From Rhinopithecus roxellana (Eukaryota > Chordata > Mammalia > Primates > Cercopithecidae), in assembly GCF_007565055.1 (NCBI RefSeq), contig NC_044566.1, positions 60,805,332-60,869,331 of the forward strand: DNA of 64,000 nucleotides, in the 5' to 3' direction. Positions 46,382-57,990 of this stretch are shown here, in pieces (position 1 is the first letter of the stretch; every line of letters begins with the position of its first letter). The translations under genes and the position numbers were made by a program. The notes beneath the pieces were generated by a model. It searched no databases and was not told the DNA's origin. It saw nothing but the letters and a program-made list of their open reading frames with translations.

Positions 46382-47004
46382 TGTTGAGTTTGGGTGTTAA
46401 CCTCACTGGGTTAAGAGACACTTAGATATCTGGTAAAGCATTATTTATTCTTAATGCTTAGGTAAGCATTGAGTCCACCTGTCTTCTGCTGAAAGGGAAG
46501 TCCAAGTGGTTTGGGATTGGATTAGAATGATTAGGCTGTCCCAAGTGTGTCTGTGAGGGTGTGTCTGGAGGAGATAGAGTGTGAGTCGGTGGACTGGTCA
46601 CTGTGGGTGGGCACCATCTATTCTGATAGAAACCTGATGGAATAAAAAGGTAGAGGAAGGGAAAATTCGTACCATCTCTCTTCTGGAGATGGTATGCCTT
46701 TCTTCTCCTGCCCTTGATGTCAGAATTCCAGATTCTCTGGTCTTTAGACTCTTCAGTGGCACTGAGGGCTCTCTGACCTTTGACCTCCAACTGAGAATTA
46801 TGCCATAAACTTTCTAGGCTCTGAGGCCTTCGGATTGGGTTGAGCCATGCCATTGGCTCTCCTGGTTTTCTGGGTTGCAGACAGCTTACTGTGGGACTTC
46901 TCAGTCTCCATATTCAAATGGGCCAATTTTCCTGATAAATTCCCTTCCCTATATCTCTACGTATATCCGATTGCTTCTGTTTCTCTGGAAAACCCTGATT
47001 AAAA
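46382..47004 (+). mobile_element. MLT2-type LTR of an ERVL element
   Basis: TGTTAACCTCACTGGGTTAAG, GTGTGTCTGTGAGGGTGTGTC, TTCTCCTGCCCTTGATGTC and TCTGGAAAACCCTGATTAAAAC follow the MLT2 LTR order. It is followed by ERVL internal sequence. Confidence 0.75.
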
Positions 47005-47720
47005 CAGGTTTTGGTACTGAGAGTGGAATTCTAAAGGAACAGGATTTTTAGAATGAGTTTTCTTCATTGTTTTGGAATTGGTTCTGTAATCTGATTTGGC
47101 TTAAAAATACTAAGAACTCTATTTCCAATACTAGTACAGAGAGCACTGGTAGTTCATGGCATAAACTGTTTATAGGGAGACTCAAAATGTCTGCATTGGA
47201 TACTCCTAATTGACCACTTTTAAGAAGCAAGAAACCTGGTAACTCTGTGTGTGATACCTGCGAACATTTTTGGAAAATGAAGGAATGAAATGACGTTGGT
47301 TAGTTGCACGTAATGCTGTTGGACAAAGTGACAAAAGGAAAGGATGAGCTCACGAATTTGAATTTCTGGCTCCAGCTTCACATAAACAGTCTAAAAGCTT
47401 CTAAGTGTGCTCTGAAGGAGAATCTTCTTTCATGTAACTACAGAGCTGAAATTGTTGACAATCAAACAGAGGTCTTTGTCATGTGATTGTTTGAATTATA
47501 ACAAAAGGTTGAACTCTCAGCCTTGCAGGTGTCTACTGTTAGAGTACAGGCATTTATTGGGAAAGAACAGAATCCTGAAAGTTGGGATGGGGACGTGTAG
47601 GAAGACTCTGATGAAGCTGTTGAGTTCCCCAATGTGCAGGCAGTAGTGACCATTTGAGAAAAGGAGAAAGGATTTATAGAAAAAACAATTGGAATGATGC
47701 AAAAAGGCATATTCTAAAGA
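47005..47720 (+). mobile_element. ERVL internal region remnant
   Basis: Text after the LTR (TTTTGGTACTGAGAGTGGAA, GTGACAAAAGGAAAGGATGAG, GCTCTGAAGGAGAATCTTC) matches ERVL-type internal sequence. It is broken by stops and has no 3' LTR here. Confidence 0.65.
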
Positions 47721-48160
47721 ATTGACTGGGGAATCAAAATAATTATAAATATTTAAATATCTTTTATAAATAAAAATAAATAAAGTCAAATCAAAATAAA
47801 GATTGTAATGTCAAGGACATGAAGGTGAAATTAAAGAAATCACTATGACAGGAACTGGTTTTCTGCCAAAGGATTAAAGTGCCTCTCTTGAGGAAGAAGT
47901 TGACTGCAGAGAAATAAGGAGGCATCAAGTGCATTAAATCACATGAGGAACCTTAACACCATCTCCAAATGGTGGTTCATGAATTCCAGTGTAAGTCTGG
48001 AGAGGTCCTCTCATGCTGTCATGCTATGTCTGGGAAGAAGGCACACTACCTTTGTGCTTTACTTGCCACTGCCTGGCAGAGAGCCCACCGAAATAGCGCA
48101 CAATTCTTACTTATCAAATCTTTCAACTCCCCGTATAACAGGAAGAAATAATATCTTTTC
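47721..48160. other. Intergenic, unassigned
   Basis: AT-rich at first, then mixed composition; nothing recognised. Confidence 0.45.
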
Positions 48161-48670
48161 CTTATTCAACACAAGGTTCACAGTGGAGGCACCTATAATA
48201 AAAAGACAGATTAACAAGAGAAAATCATAGAAATGTATTTAATATGTGTTATTTGACACAGGAGGCTTCGGAAGTAAAGACCCAAAGAAACAGGAAAACT
48301 GTTGTATTTTTATGCCAAGTTTGACCAAATTTTATGCCAAATATGAAGTGGATAGCTGTGGGGAAGTCTGATTGGACAAAAGGGCTGTGACTCAATGGTA
48401 TTAGCCTGGGGAGATCACAGCAAAGCCTCTTTGTTCACATTCTCGGCACCTCTTTGAGGATATGGATGTTCCTTTCCACTGGGTAGGGAAAGCACCACTG
48501 GAATTAAGGCTTTATGACCTCCTTCAGGGTAGAAGGGCAGGGAAAGGTGAGAAGCATCTTCCTGTTTCTACTGTTTCCTCAAATGCCAAAGTGCTATATT
48601 TTAGAGGGAGGTATCCTGAACCTCATCACTTGCTTCTGCTGATTCATATGGGAATAATTCATAAACACTG
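48161..48670. mobile_element. Possible LTR, family not assigned
   Basis: CTGTTGTATTTTTATGCCAAG, GGAAGTCTGATTGGACAAAAG and TGTTCCTTTCCACTGGGTAGG read like an ERV1-type LTR. Edges and orientation are uncertain. Confidence 0.35.
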
Positions 48671-49049
48671 AATGAAGCTATGTATCTCTAGTGCCTTTGA
48701 AGTGCTGAAAATAAAACAATAGGCCTTAAAAATACAGATGGTATTTTCATATTTTCTTTAATTTTGGAGGTCAGGACATTGAAAGTGAAGAGAAGTTGGA
48801 GAACATAGAAGCGGTGAAAACTTGTTTACATAATAAGCAGCTGGGTCCACTTATCTCGAATTAAACCTGTCTCTTATGAAGTCCCATGGGCTGTCAGAAC
48901 ACAAGAGACTGATCGTACTTATTCCTTTGAGCCAACCTGTGACCCCTGGCTCCTGCTCAGAAGAAATGAAAGGGATAGTTAACATAAAAATAGGGACTGG
49001 CATTCTACTTTTGGGTATAAGTTGGAATCACCCAGTGAGTAGCTGATTT

Positions 49050-50225
49050 GCTGAGTGGGTGTAGACCTCCGCCTCTCTGTATAATCACATCACGTGTTAG
49101 GTAAGCGGAGAATTGTCACTTTTCTCCACTTCCCATTGCCCTGGTGTATTAAACCAGCCAGCCTAAGTGTATGGGGACATTATTATGATCGGAAAACTGA
49201 AAAGGGTAAACACACACCCACTTTCCCCACGTACGATGGTCTCACGGGCCTCAGCATCTTCCTCTCCTACAGAGAGACAAAAAGGCACCTTTTCCATCTA
49301 ATTAAAAAACAGCTGAATTCCAGTTCAACTTTAGGTTATACTGTACACGGTGGACTTGGGTGGATGACAGCTGTCCAAACACAACTATTGAGCAAAGTGC
49401 TTCTATGTTTTGAAAGGCAAAGTAACAGTCACTATCAGTCAGAAACCCATGATATAGGATGGTTAGCACCTGAAGAGCGTAATCACTCTTTTAACCGACC
49501 TTCTTTTAACAGACCACCTGTGGATGAGATGTAACCATAATTTGCCAAAAATAGGTGCTTACACTTCTCCTTGGGAATGGCTATGGGTTTGTGGAACTCA
49601 TGGCTAGCTGGACTTACCTTATAATGCGACTGGAAGGTATACACCCTTATCTCTTGGGACATATCCTCACAAAATTGGACTCCCTCTTCTCTAACTGGGA
49701 AATAGTAAAGTCTTGCCATAGGTGACAAAAACAGGTGTCTTGGTGGTCTTGGTCTTACCCAACGGCTATAATTTCCTCACAGGCAGCCAAGGTTGATATG
49801 GAGCTGCAAGCGGAAGCCCTAGCCAAACACAGCTGCACTTCTCAATATTACACTCCATGTCCTTCCCCTCCTAGCTGAGGAAACTTCTCAAATTTGGTAG
49901 GTGGCCTTACAGAACCAAATAGCTTTGGACATTTTAACAGCAGCTCAAGGGGGAGCTTGTGCTTTGATCAAAACTGAATTTTGTGTATATGTTCCAGACT
50001 ATTCACATAATATTACCCAGGCTACGAAAGCTTTAGACACTCACATCTCTGTCATTGATGTACTGTCAGTCAACCCCCTATCAGCTTGGTTCCAACAATT
50101 GCCCAGTTCCTGAAAAGTCTTCTTATTTAGTTTACTTGGAATACTTTTGCTTATATTGCTTTGCTGTTGTACTCTCTGTATAGGAATGAGAGATAAGCTT
50201 ACTCAATGCTTTCTTAAATTGGACA
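49050..50225 (+). pseudogene. Class I endogenous retrovirus env remnant
   Basis: Broken gammaretrovirus-like envelope sequence. The surface-subunit end is recognisable from a short W-L-W-V-C-G-T-H-G motif near 49575. The transmembrane subunit follows at 49901-50113 with an ALQNQ...LTAAQGG-type heptad and cysteine region. Stops and frameshifts separate the parts, so no envelope protein can be made. A polypurine tract (about 50440-50455) and an LTR follow in the usual order. The element is an old fossil. Confidence 0.75.
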
Positions 50226-50457
50226 CTTATTAATCTCCCAGATGTCACCTTTTGTCAGGATTCAGAGTTGTGAATGACCCTCACCATACTGGCGTCTTCC
50301 GACTGAACTCCTCCATACCCTGAATACAAGATACTCTAATAGTTAGGCAGGAATATCGTCACCCTTGTTGAGACTGAAAAAGCTACAGAAGATGATTTTT
50401 CCTCCCTCTACAGCCCTTAGGATTAAGGGTCTCCTTGTAAAAGGGAGGGGGAAAATA

Positions 50458-51005
50458 TATCAGACACATTTGAACCAGAGTGACTCCATCATGAATAGGC
50501 ACTGGGTAAAATGAGGTTGAGAACTACTGGGTTTCATTCCTAGGAGGTTAGCCATTCTTAACAAGGTATTTACAGTTAAGGGAACAAGTTAATAATATTT
50601 ACCAAACAGACTCAGGACTTAACAGACCCAGGAAATGTCCTGATTTCCTGATATCTTAAGAACAAAAGCATTCTTAGTTTAAGTTTCACTTTGAAGATAA
50701 TAATATAGATTCTTGTACAGGACAGTAGTGACACAAAGATTAACAATCCTTTGTCACAAGCCCTTGTATGTTTTGCTTTGTTATCTTATATATAAACAAG
50801 CATTGTACCTAAGGTGTGTTCCTCCTCTGGCTTTTGGGAATGCTCTGCTCTGTCTATGGAGTAGCTATCCTTTCATCCATTTACTCTCTTAATACATTTG
50901 CTTTCACTTTACTCTGTGGACTCACTCCAAATTCTTTCTTGTGTGAGATCCAAGAACCTCTCTTGGGTTGGATCCTCTCTTGGATCAGAACCCCTATCTG
51001 GTAAC
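50458..51005 (+). mobile_element. Class I ERV LTR next to the env remnant
   Basis: About 548 bases from TATCAGACACATTTGAACC (TG start changed to TA) to TCTGGTAACA. A TATA-like TATATAAA is near 50789 and the run CTCTGCTCTGTCTATGGAG lies at about 50841. A degenerate poly-A signal (AATACA) and TTTCTTGTGTGAGATCC follow. Subfamily not assigned with confidence. Confidence 0.75.
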
Positions 51006-51060
51006 ATCTTGGTACTGAAAAATGGGACAACTCAAAGTGGGGGCTTCTAGGTCATAGGTG
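51006..51060 (+). other. Primer-binding-site-like sequence after the LTR
   Basis: Directly after the LTR, TGGTACTGAAAAATGGGA resembles a tRNA-Phe primer binding site as I recall it (13 of 18 matches). About 25 bases later comes AGGTGAGT, which looks like a splice donor. That is the layout of a proviral 5' leader. Confidence 0.4.
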
Positions 51061-51438
51061 AGTTCAAATATTTTCTGATTAAATATCTGGAATCAATAGA
51101 AATGAGTGGCAGGTGAAGATAAGGGGTTGTGGAGACAAAGGTTGTTATTATGTAGATGAAACTTCCAGCTAACAGGCTTCAGAGAGAATAGACTGTAAAT
51201 GTTTCTTATCAGACCTAAAAAGGTGCCAGACTCTTAGCTAATTCTCTACTGGATTGGGAAAGAGACTTGGAAAAAGAAAGGGAATCTCTATAGAATGTAG
51301 ATTTTCCCCACAAGGGCCATTTCAAAACATGTCAAACAAACATATTTTGGAGATAAATACTTTGATTTCCTTCAGTGCCTGCTATCTGTCATGTCCAGGT
51401 AGATGAGTAGCTTTTCTTCTCTTGGTATGTGATGTGAT

Positions 51439-51439
<1 letters not shown>
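51061..51439. other. Probable dispersed repeat, not assigned
   Basis: GAGAGAATAGACTGTAAATG, AAGGTGCCAGACTCTTAGC, ATTTTCCCCACAAGGGCC and TGCCTGCTATCTGTCATG read like repeat sequence I have met elsewhere but cannot name. It could be ERV internal sequence or an unrelated LINE. Confidence 0.35.

Positions 51440-51478
<39 letters not shown>
51440..51478 (+). repeat. (GT)n dinucleotide array
   Basis: About 19 uninterrupted GT units; likely variable in length. Confidence 0.97.
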
Positions 51479-51480
<2 letters not shown>

Positions 51481-51639
51481 ATGCCCACATGTTGGGTGTG
51501 GATGTGTGATATCTGAAGAGAGAATGGAACCCATTTCCCCTTCCGCAGTCTTCAGTTCCTAGCAGAGCTCCTGGTGCCTCCTTCACGTAGGCATGGTAAA
51601 GATGAGGGGACTAATGGAAAGAATTATAGCACTGTGCTT

Positions 51640-51775
51640 TAAAGAGCCCTGTTTCAGGACTCACACGTTCAAATTCTTTCACTTCCTAACAACAAGACTT
51701 TGTACTTAACCTCTCTCCACCTCAAATTCTTCATCTGTGAAATTAGAGTAATAGTGTCTTCCTTTAAAAACTATT
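51640..51775 (+). mobile_element. MIR SINE
   Basis: ACACGTTCAAATTCTTTCACT, GACTTTGTACTTAACCTCTC and TTCTTCATCTGTGAAATTAG follow the MIR core order. Confidence 0.75.
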
Positions 51776-51799
51776 GACTCTACACAGAAAGGATGAGCT

Positions 51800-52250
51800 C
51801 CCTTTCCTTATCAGTACATACAAGCTTCTTCATAGTTTGACCTCAAACTAATCACTCCAGGCTCTTACAAATTCCTAACTTACCTTACTGTGCAACCCGC
51901 CAAGCATATCAGCTTTTCATTGCAAGACAGGTTTCCTAATAATGTTGTCCATTGGGCAAAGTAAGTTATCTGGTGTGCCTTTCCCCCTTTCTGCCTACTA
52001 AACTCCTTATTCTTAGTGCTCCTCTTGAAAATCTTCTGCCCTTCTCTGACTTTTCTGCTTCATTGGAAGGAATTAGATCTTCTTCTCTGAACTCACAGTG
52101 AGCTCTAAATTTCTAGCTCACTAGAAAATACCACCCTGTTTTGTACCATTTATGATGTAATGTGTAAGCATCTTGAGGGCAAATATATGTTTAATTTTTC
52201 TTTCTATAGCTTGTCTATAACAGTAACAGGTACATGATAGCTTATCAATT
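51800..52250 (+). mobile_element. L2 LINE remnant
   Basis: L2 3'-end style text: ACTCCAGGCTCTTACAAATTC, GTGCCTTTCCCCCTTTCTGC and AGCATCTTGAGGGCAAATAT. Confidence 0.55.
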
Positions 52251-52489
52251 AATATGAGTAAATTGAGTTCTTCCTGATGTGTTTTTCAACATAACTTTAA
52301 AAACATAACTTAATTTGACAAATAACTAATAACCTTATATACGAATGTATACAATAGCTCAAATTGATTGATGACTGAAGAGAATTAGTCTTCTTACTGT
52401 AACACTATGTTCAATTCTGAAACTTCAGGCTATCTTAGTTCATAAAAGAAGAAACATAAGTAACTAGTAAGCACATAAAAAGCTTATCT

Positions 52490-52681
52490 GAACTAATAAG
52501 CAAGGAAATTAAAATATTTTTTAAAAAAAGAAATATGTGAAAAAATTTAAAAAGATACTCAATTCAGGTGACGATTCTGTGAAAACATGAACTCTAACAC
52601 ACTGCAGATGGCAGTAGTAGTCTAAACTGCTGTAAAGCAATTTGGTAATATGTATCAAGAGTCTTAAAAATTTCTGTATGA
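52490..52681 (+). mobile_element. Old L1 (L1ME type), left part
   Basis: TGTAAAGCAATTTGGTAATATG and the preceding text match the end of an old L1 ORF2. It resumes at 54916 beyond the inserted L1PA and AluY. Confidence 0.6.
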
Positions 52682-52978
52682 GGCCCGGCGCGGTGGCTCA
52701 AGCCTGTAATCCCAGCACTTTGGGAGGCCGAGACAGGCGGATCACGAGGTCAGGAGATCGAGACCATCCTGGCTAACACGGTGAAACCCCGTCTCTACTA
52801 AAAAATACAAAAAACTAGCCAGGCGAGGTGGTGGGTGCCTGTAGTCCCAGCTACTCCGGAGGCTGAGGCAGGAGAATGGCGGGAACCCGGGAGGCGGAGC
52901 TTGCAGTGAGCTGAGATCCGGCCACTGCACTCCAGCCCTGGCGATAGAGCGAGACTCCATCTCAAAAAAAAAAAAAAG
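52682..52978 (+). mobile_element. AluY, Old World monkey type
   Basis: GGCCCGGCGCGGTGGCTCAAG to a poly-A tail. The flanks AAAATTTCTGTAT and AAAATTTTCTGTAT form the target site duplication. Carries GAGCTGAGATCCGGCCAC. Confidence 0.94.
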
Positions 52979-52989
52979 AAAAAAATTTT

Positions 52990-54905
52990 CTGTATCGATG
53001 ACATGATTGTATATTTAGAAAACCCCATCACTCAGCCCCAAATCTCAAGGTGATAAGCAAATTCAGCTAAGTCTCAGGATACAAAATCAATGTGCAAAAA
53101 TCACAAGCATTCCTGTACACAAATAATAGACAAATAGAAAGGCAAATCATGAGTGAACTCCCATTCACAATTGCTACAAAGAGAATAAAATACCTAGGAA
53201 TAAAACTTACAAGGTATGTGAAGGACTTCTTCAAGGAGAACTACAAACCACTGCTCAAGGAAGTAAGAGAGGACACAAACAAATGGAAAAACATTCTATG
53301 CTTCTAAGAAAGAATCAATATTGTGAAAATGGCCATACTGCCCAAAGTAATTTATAGATTCAATGCTATCCCCATCAAGCTACCATTGACTTTCTTTACA
53401 GAATTAGAAAAAATTACTTTAAATTTCATATGGAACCAAAAAAGAGCCTGTATAGCCAAGAAAATTCTAAGCAAAAAGAACAAAGCTGGAGGCATCATGC
53501 TACCTGACTTCAAAATATACTACAAGGATATAGTAACCAAAACAGCATGGCACTAGTACCAAAACGGATATATAAACCAATGGAACAGAACAGAGGCCTC
53601 AGAAAACACCACATCTACAACCATCTGATCTTTGGCAAACCTCACAAAAACAAGCAATGGGGAAATAATTCCCTATTTAATAAATGGGGTTGGGAAAATT
53701 GGCTAGCCATATGCAGAAAACTGAAACTGGACCCCTTCCTTAAACCTTATACAAAAATTAACTCAACATAGATTAAAGACTTAAATGTAAGACCTAAACG
53801 CATAAAAACCATAGAAGAAAACCTAGGTAATACCATTCATTCAGGACATAGGCATGGGCAAAGACTTCATGAAGAACACACCAAAAGCAATGGCAACAAA
53901 AGCCAAAATTGACAAATGAGACCTAATTAAACTAAAGTGCTTCTCCACAGCAAAAGAAACTATCATAGAGTGAACAGGCAACCTACAGAATGAGAGAAAA
54001 TTTTTGCAATCTATCTATCTGACAAAAGGAATCTGCGAGGAACTTAAACAAATTTACAAGGAAAAAACAACCCCATCAAAAAGTGGGTGAAGGATATGAA
54101 CAGTCATTTCTCAAAAGAAGACATTTATGCAGCCAACAAACGTATGAAAAAAGCTCATGATCACTGGTCATTAGAGAAATGCAAATCAAAACCACAATGA
54201 GATACCATCTCATACCAGTTAGAATGGCGATCATTCAAAAGTGAGGAAACAACAGATGCTGGAGAGGATATGGAGAAATAGGAATGCTTTTACACTGTTG
54301 GTGGCGGTGTAAATTAGTTCAACCATTGTGGAAGACAGTGTGGTGATTCCTCAAGGATCTAGAACTAGAAATACCATTTGAACTAACAATCCTAGTACTG
54401 GGTATATACCCAAAGGATTATAAATCATTCTCCTATTAAAACACATGCACATGTATGTTTATTGCAACAGTATTCACAATAGCAAAGACTTGAAACCAAC
54501 CCAAATGCCCATCAACGATAGACTGGATAAAGAAAATGTGGCACATATACACCATGGAATACCATGCAGCCATAAAAAAGGATGAGTTTATGTCCTTTGC
54601 AGGGACATGGATGAAACCATCATTCTCAGCAAATTAGCACAGGAACAGAAAACCAAACACTGCATGTTCTCACTCATAAGTGGGAGCTGAACAATGAGAA
54701 CACATGGACACAGGGAGGGGAACATCACACACCAGGACCTGTCATGGGATGGGGGGCTAGGTGAGGGATAGCATTAGGAGAAATACTTAATGCAGATGAT
54801 GGGTTGATTGGTGCAGCAAACCACCATGGCACGTGTGTAACTATGTAATAAACCTGCACGTTCTGCACAGGTATCCCAGAACTTAAAGTATAATAAATAA
54901 ATAAA
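52990..54905 (+). mobile_element. L1PA-type LINE, 5'-truncated (1.9 kb)
   Basis: The 3' part of ORF2 plus the 3'UTR and A-rich tail. Translated pieces such as LPLTFFTELEKITLNFIWNQ and LPDFKIYYKDIVTKTAWH are the reverse-transcriptase C-terminal region, broken by several stops. No ORF1, promoter or endonuclease remains. The flanks TTAAAAATTTCTGT and TTAAAAACCTCTGT are probably its target site duplication. Confidence 0.95.
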
Positions 54906-54915
54906 AATTTTAAAA

Positions 54916-55345
54916 ACCTCTGTCTCTTCCCTGAGTTGTCCAATTCTAAGAATCTCTCACAAGGAAATAAACAGAAATGTAGACAAAGCTTTGTGCACAC
55001 AGATATTCAGGATAGCATAAGTTACAATAACAAAAATTGGAAACAAAACATTCAACAACATGGGAGGGGTTAAGCAAATTACAGTCTATACATAAAAGAA
55101 ACATTATGCAGCCACCGAAAATCATGGGTGCCAAGAGTCTTTAATACTGCTGAGAAATATTGAGGTCTTAAAGTGCATCATCAGTTTGAGCACAAAGATG
55201 ATGGTGGATAAGCAGTCGATAATGTTAGCTGCTTTTGTTGTTGAATGAGGGATCATGGGTGTCGTTTTTCCTCTGTTATACCTTTTCTGTTTGCCTTAAG
55301 TTCTCCGTAACAAACATATAGTTTATAAAAATTTAAAGCATTATT
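54916..55345 (+). mobile_element. Old L1 (L1ME type), right part
   Basis: AATCTCTCACAAGGAAATAAAC, AAAATTGGAAACAAAACATTC and ACATTATGCAGCCACCGAAAA match the L1ME ORF2 end and 3'UTR, continuing from 52681. Confidence 0.7.
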
Positions 55346-55439
55346 TTACAATAAAAAATTGAGCTTATCAGAGATCTTACAGTCATACCCTCAAGTGGTT
55401 TCTTTCCTAAATGGATCCCTTGGTGTCTTTTATTTAAGA

Positions 55440-55780
55440 CTATCCCTTTGGCAAGGATCCACTAACTTTTAAGCTAAACTTTAAAGGATCAGGAGGGGTT
55501 AGTTAGACAAGAAAGGGAAAGAGCATCCAGGCAGAGGGAGTAAGTGGCAGAGGCATGGAGGATGACATCTCATGAGAGATGGGAGAAGGATCTTTAGGAA
55601 CCACAGAGAAAGAGAGGGGAGATGGGTCTGAAATAGATGACCAGGTCACAGACAGAAAGGCACTGAGGTCCTTGCTGTGGAATTGGGCTCCCACCTGCTG
55701 CTCATGAGGAGCAATGGGGGATTTGAAGCAGGGAAGTGAACTGATTAATTTCATTCCAGAAATTGGTGCTATGGCTGCAT
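55440..55780. repeat. Purine-rich old repeat, family not assigned
   Basis: GA-rich text (AGGATCAGGAGGGGTTAGTTAG, GAGCATCCAGGCAGAGGGAG) of the same style as 33502-33990. Confidence 0.4.
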
Positions 55781-56080
55781 CATTGGTGGTCTTAGTTTGT
55801 GCCTGATGCAAAGCAGGTGTTCAGTAAATGCTCTGTTTGAATAAATAAATGCATGTAAGAGGGGTGACGCTAGAGGCAGGGAGGCAGAACAAAGGCTGTC
55901 GCATCAATCTGAAAGATAGATGCCGGTGGCCTGAACAAAGACAATGACTGCTGGGTTGAGAAGAAGAGATAGCTTGGAACAAATTCAGGACTTCTGGTTT
56001 CCAGCCTGGCATGCAAGGAGCATGGCAGTCATTTATCCTGTTCATGCAAAAAGAAAAATAAATGAACAAACAGAAAATCA
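55781..56080. other. Intergenic, unassigned
   Basis: Probably further old repeat; not assigned. Confidence 0.4.
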
Positions 56081-56437
56081 ATAACTTAGATCCATCAGGG
56101 AACTGAGGTCTTAGCTAAACCAATGAGTGAAGTCAAAATTGATGGATAGGCATATACAGAGAATCACTACCCATCAGAGCAGAAGCCCAGGAACAAAAAC
56201 TCTGTGGGAACCAGTACTAGGGTAGGAAAACATAATCTGTGACTGACAAATTGGTAGGGAAAGTCAGTGTGGATAAGCTTGAGAGTTAAAAACTCCAGGA
56301 GGGCCCAGTCTTGAAGGAGCCTCCACACTTTTATAACTTTTACCTCCAGGAACCGTATCTAGTTCTCTGAAGAACAGAGAAAAATTCCTTTGTGCTTCTA
56401 GCAGCGGGAGGGGAAAAGTAGCCGTTTAAAAATATAC
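56081..56437 (+). mobile_element. HAL1/L1M-type LINE, left part
   Basis: AATGAGTGAAGTCAAAATTGA, AGAGCAGAAGCCCAGGAAC and CCTCCAGGAACCGTATCTAG read like an old L1 5' or ORF1 region. L1-like text resumes at 57314. Confidence 0.45.
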
Positions 56438-57313
56438 CAAAGAAATGGAACAAATTTACAAGAAAAAAACAAACAACCCCATCAAAAAGTGGGCAAAGGA
56501 TATGAACAGACACTTCTCAAAAGAAGACATTTGTGCAGCCAACAGACACATGAAAAAAATACTCATCATCACTGGCCATCAGAGAAATACAAATCAGAAC
56601 CACAATGAGATACTATCTCACACCAGTTAGAATGGCAATCATTCAAAAGTCAGGAAACAACAGGTGCTGGGGAGGATGTGGAGAAATAGGAACACTTTTA
56701 CACTGTTGGTGTAACTGTAAACTAGTTCAACCATTGTGGAAGACAGTGTGGTGATTCCTCAAGGATCTAGAACTAGAAATACCATTTGACCCAGCCATCC
56801 CATTACTGGATATACACCCAAAGGATTATAAGTCATGCTGCTATAAAGACACATGCACACATATGTTTATTGTGACACTATTCACAATAGCAAAGACTTG
56901 GAACCAACCCAAATGTCCATCAATGATAGACTGGATTTAAAAAATGTGGCACATATATACCATGGAATACTATGTAGCCATAAAAAAGGTTGAGTTCATG
57001 TCCTTTGTAGGGACATGGATGAAGCTGGAAACCATCATTCTCAGCAAATTATCACAAGGACAAAAAATCAAACACTGCATCTTCTCACTCACAGGTGGGA
57101 ATGGAACAATGAGAACACTTGGACACAGGAAAGGGAACATCACACACGGGGGCCTGTCGTGGATTGGGGGAGGGGGGAGGGATAGCATTAGGAGATATAC
57201 CTAATGTAAATGATGAGTCAATGGGTGCAGCACACCAACATGGCAAATGTATACATATGTAACAAACCTGCACGTTGTGCACATGTACCCTAGAACTTAA
57301 AGTATAATAAAAA
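56438..57313 (+). mobile_element. L1PA-type LINE, 5'-truncated
   Basis: The end of ORF2 (MWHIYTMEYYVAIKKVEF at 56944) and the 3'UTR with the G-rich GGGGGAGGGGGGAGGG tract, then a tail. The flanks AATATACCAA and AATATACCCAAG look like the target site duplication. It inserted into an older L1. Confidence 0.94.
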
Positions 57314-57480
57314 CAAAAACAACAATATACCCAAGCACTCTGTTCTTAAGCAGACTTGCCCTCAAGAGAAACTACACAAGGAAGAAGAGAGTGGGGTAAA
57401 ATATTTAGTATTAAAACAATCATCAAACTAAAATTCCATACCCAGTGAAATTATCCTTCAAAGTAAAGGAGAAGGAAATT
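57314..57480 (+). mobile_element. HAL1/L1M-type LINE, right part
   Basis: CTAAAATTCCATACCCAGTG and AAATTATCCTTCAAAGTAAAG are typical of the old L1 inter-ORF region. Confidence 0.65.
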
Positions 57481-57666
57481 TGGAAGACTGAATGAAGTTG
57501 AGGAGGATTTATTCCCTACTTGGTTATGGAATAAAGTGGTAATTGAGATTTTATGGTTATTTTCTCTTTGCTTAAAGACTGAATGTGTTAACCAGCAGTG
57601 CATGCAAGACAAGAGGCTTGTAAGGGAAGCTTTGGACATAATGAATTTAAGGTACTTCAACATCCC

Positions 57667-57975
57667 GGCCGGGCGCGGTGGCTCAAACCTGTAATCCCAG
57701 CACTTTGGGAGGCTGAGACTGGCAGATCACGAGGTCAGGAGATCGAGACCATCCTGGCTAACACGGTGAAACCCCGTCTCTACTAAAAAATACAAAAAAC
57801 TAGCCGGGCGTGGTGGCGGGCGCCTGTAGTCCCAGCTACTTGGGAGGCTGAGGGAGGAGAATGGCGTGAACTCGGGAGGCAGAGCTTGCAGTGAGCTGAG
57901 ATCCGGCCACTGCACTCCAGCCTGGGCGACAGAGCGAGACTCTGTCTCAAAACAAATAAAAAAAATAAAAAATAA
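57667..57975 (+). mobile_element. AluY, Old World monkey type
   Basis: The target site duplication AAGGTACTTCAACAT is at 57649-57663 and 57976-57990. Carries GAGCTGAGATCCGGCCAC. Confidence 0.96.
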
Positions 57976-57990
57976 AAGGTACTTCAACAT

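Noticed and set aside
49094..50113. Possible intact retroviral envelope gene
   Set aside because: The frame is broken between the surface and transmembrane parts and no full-length frame exists. It is a fossil.
53092..53771. Three consecutive open frames with reverse-transcriptase-like sequence
   Set aside because: They are pieces of a truncated, stop-broken L1PA ORF2, not a separate gene.
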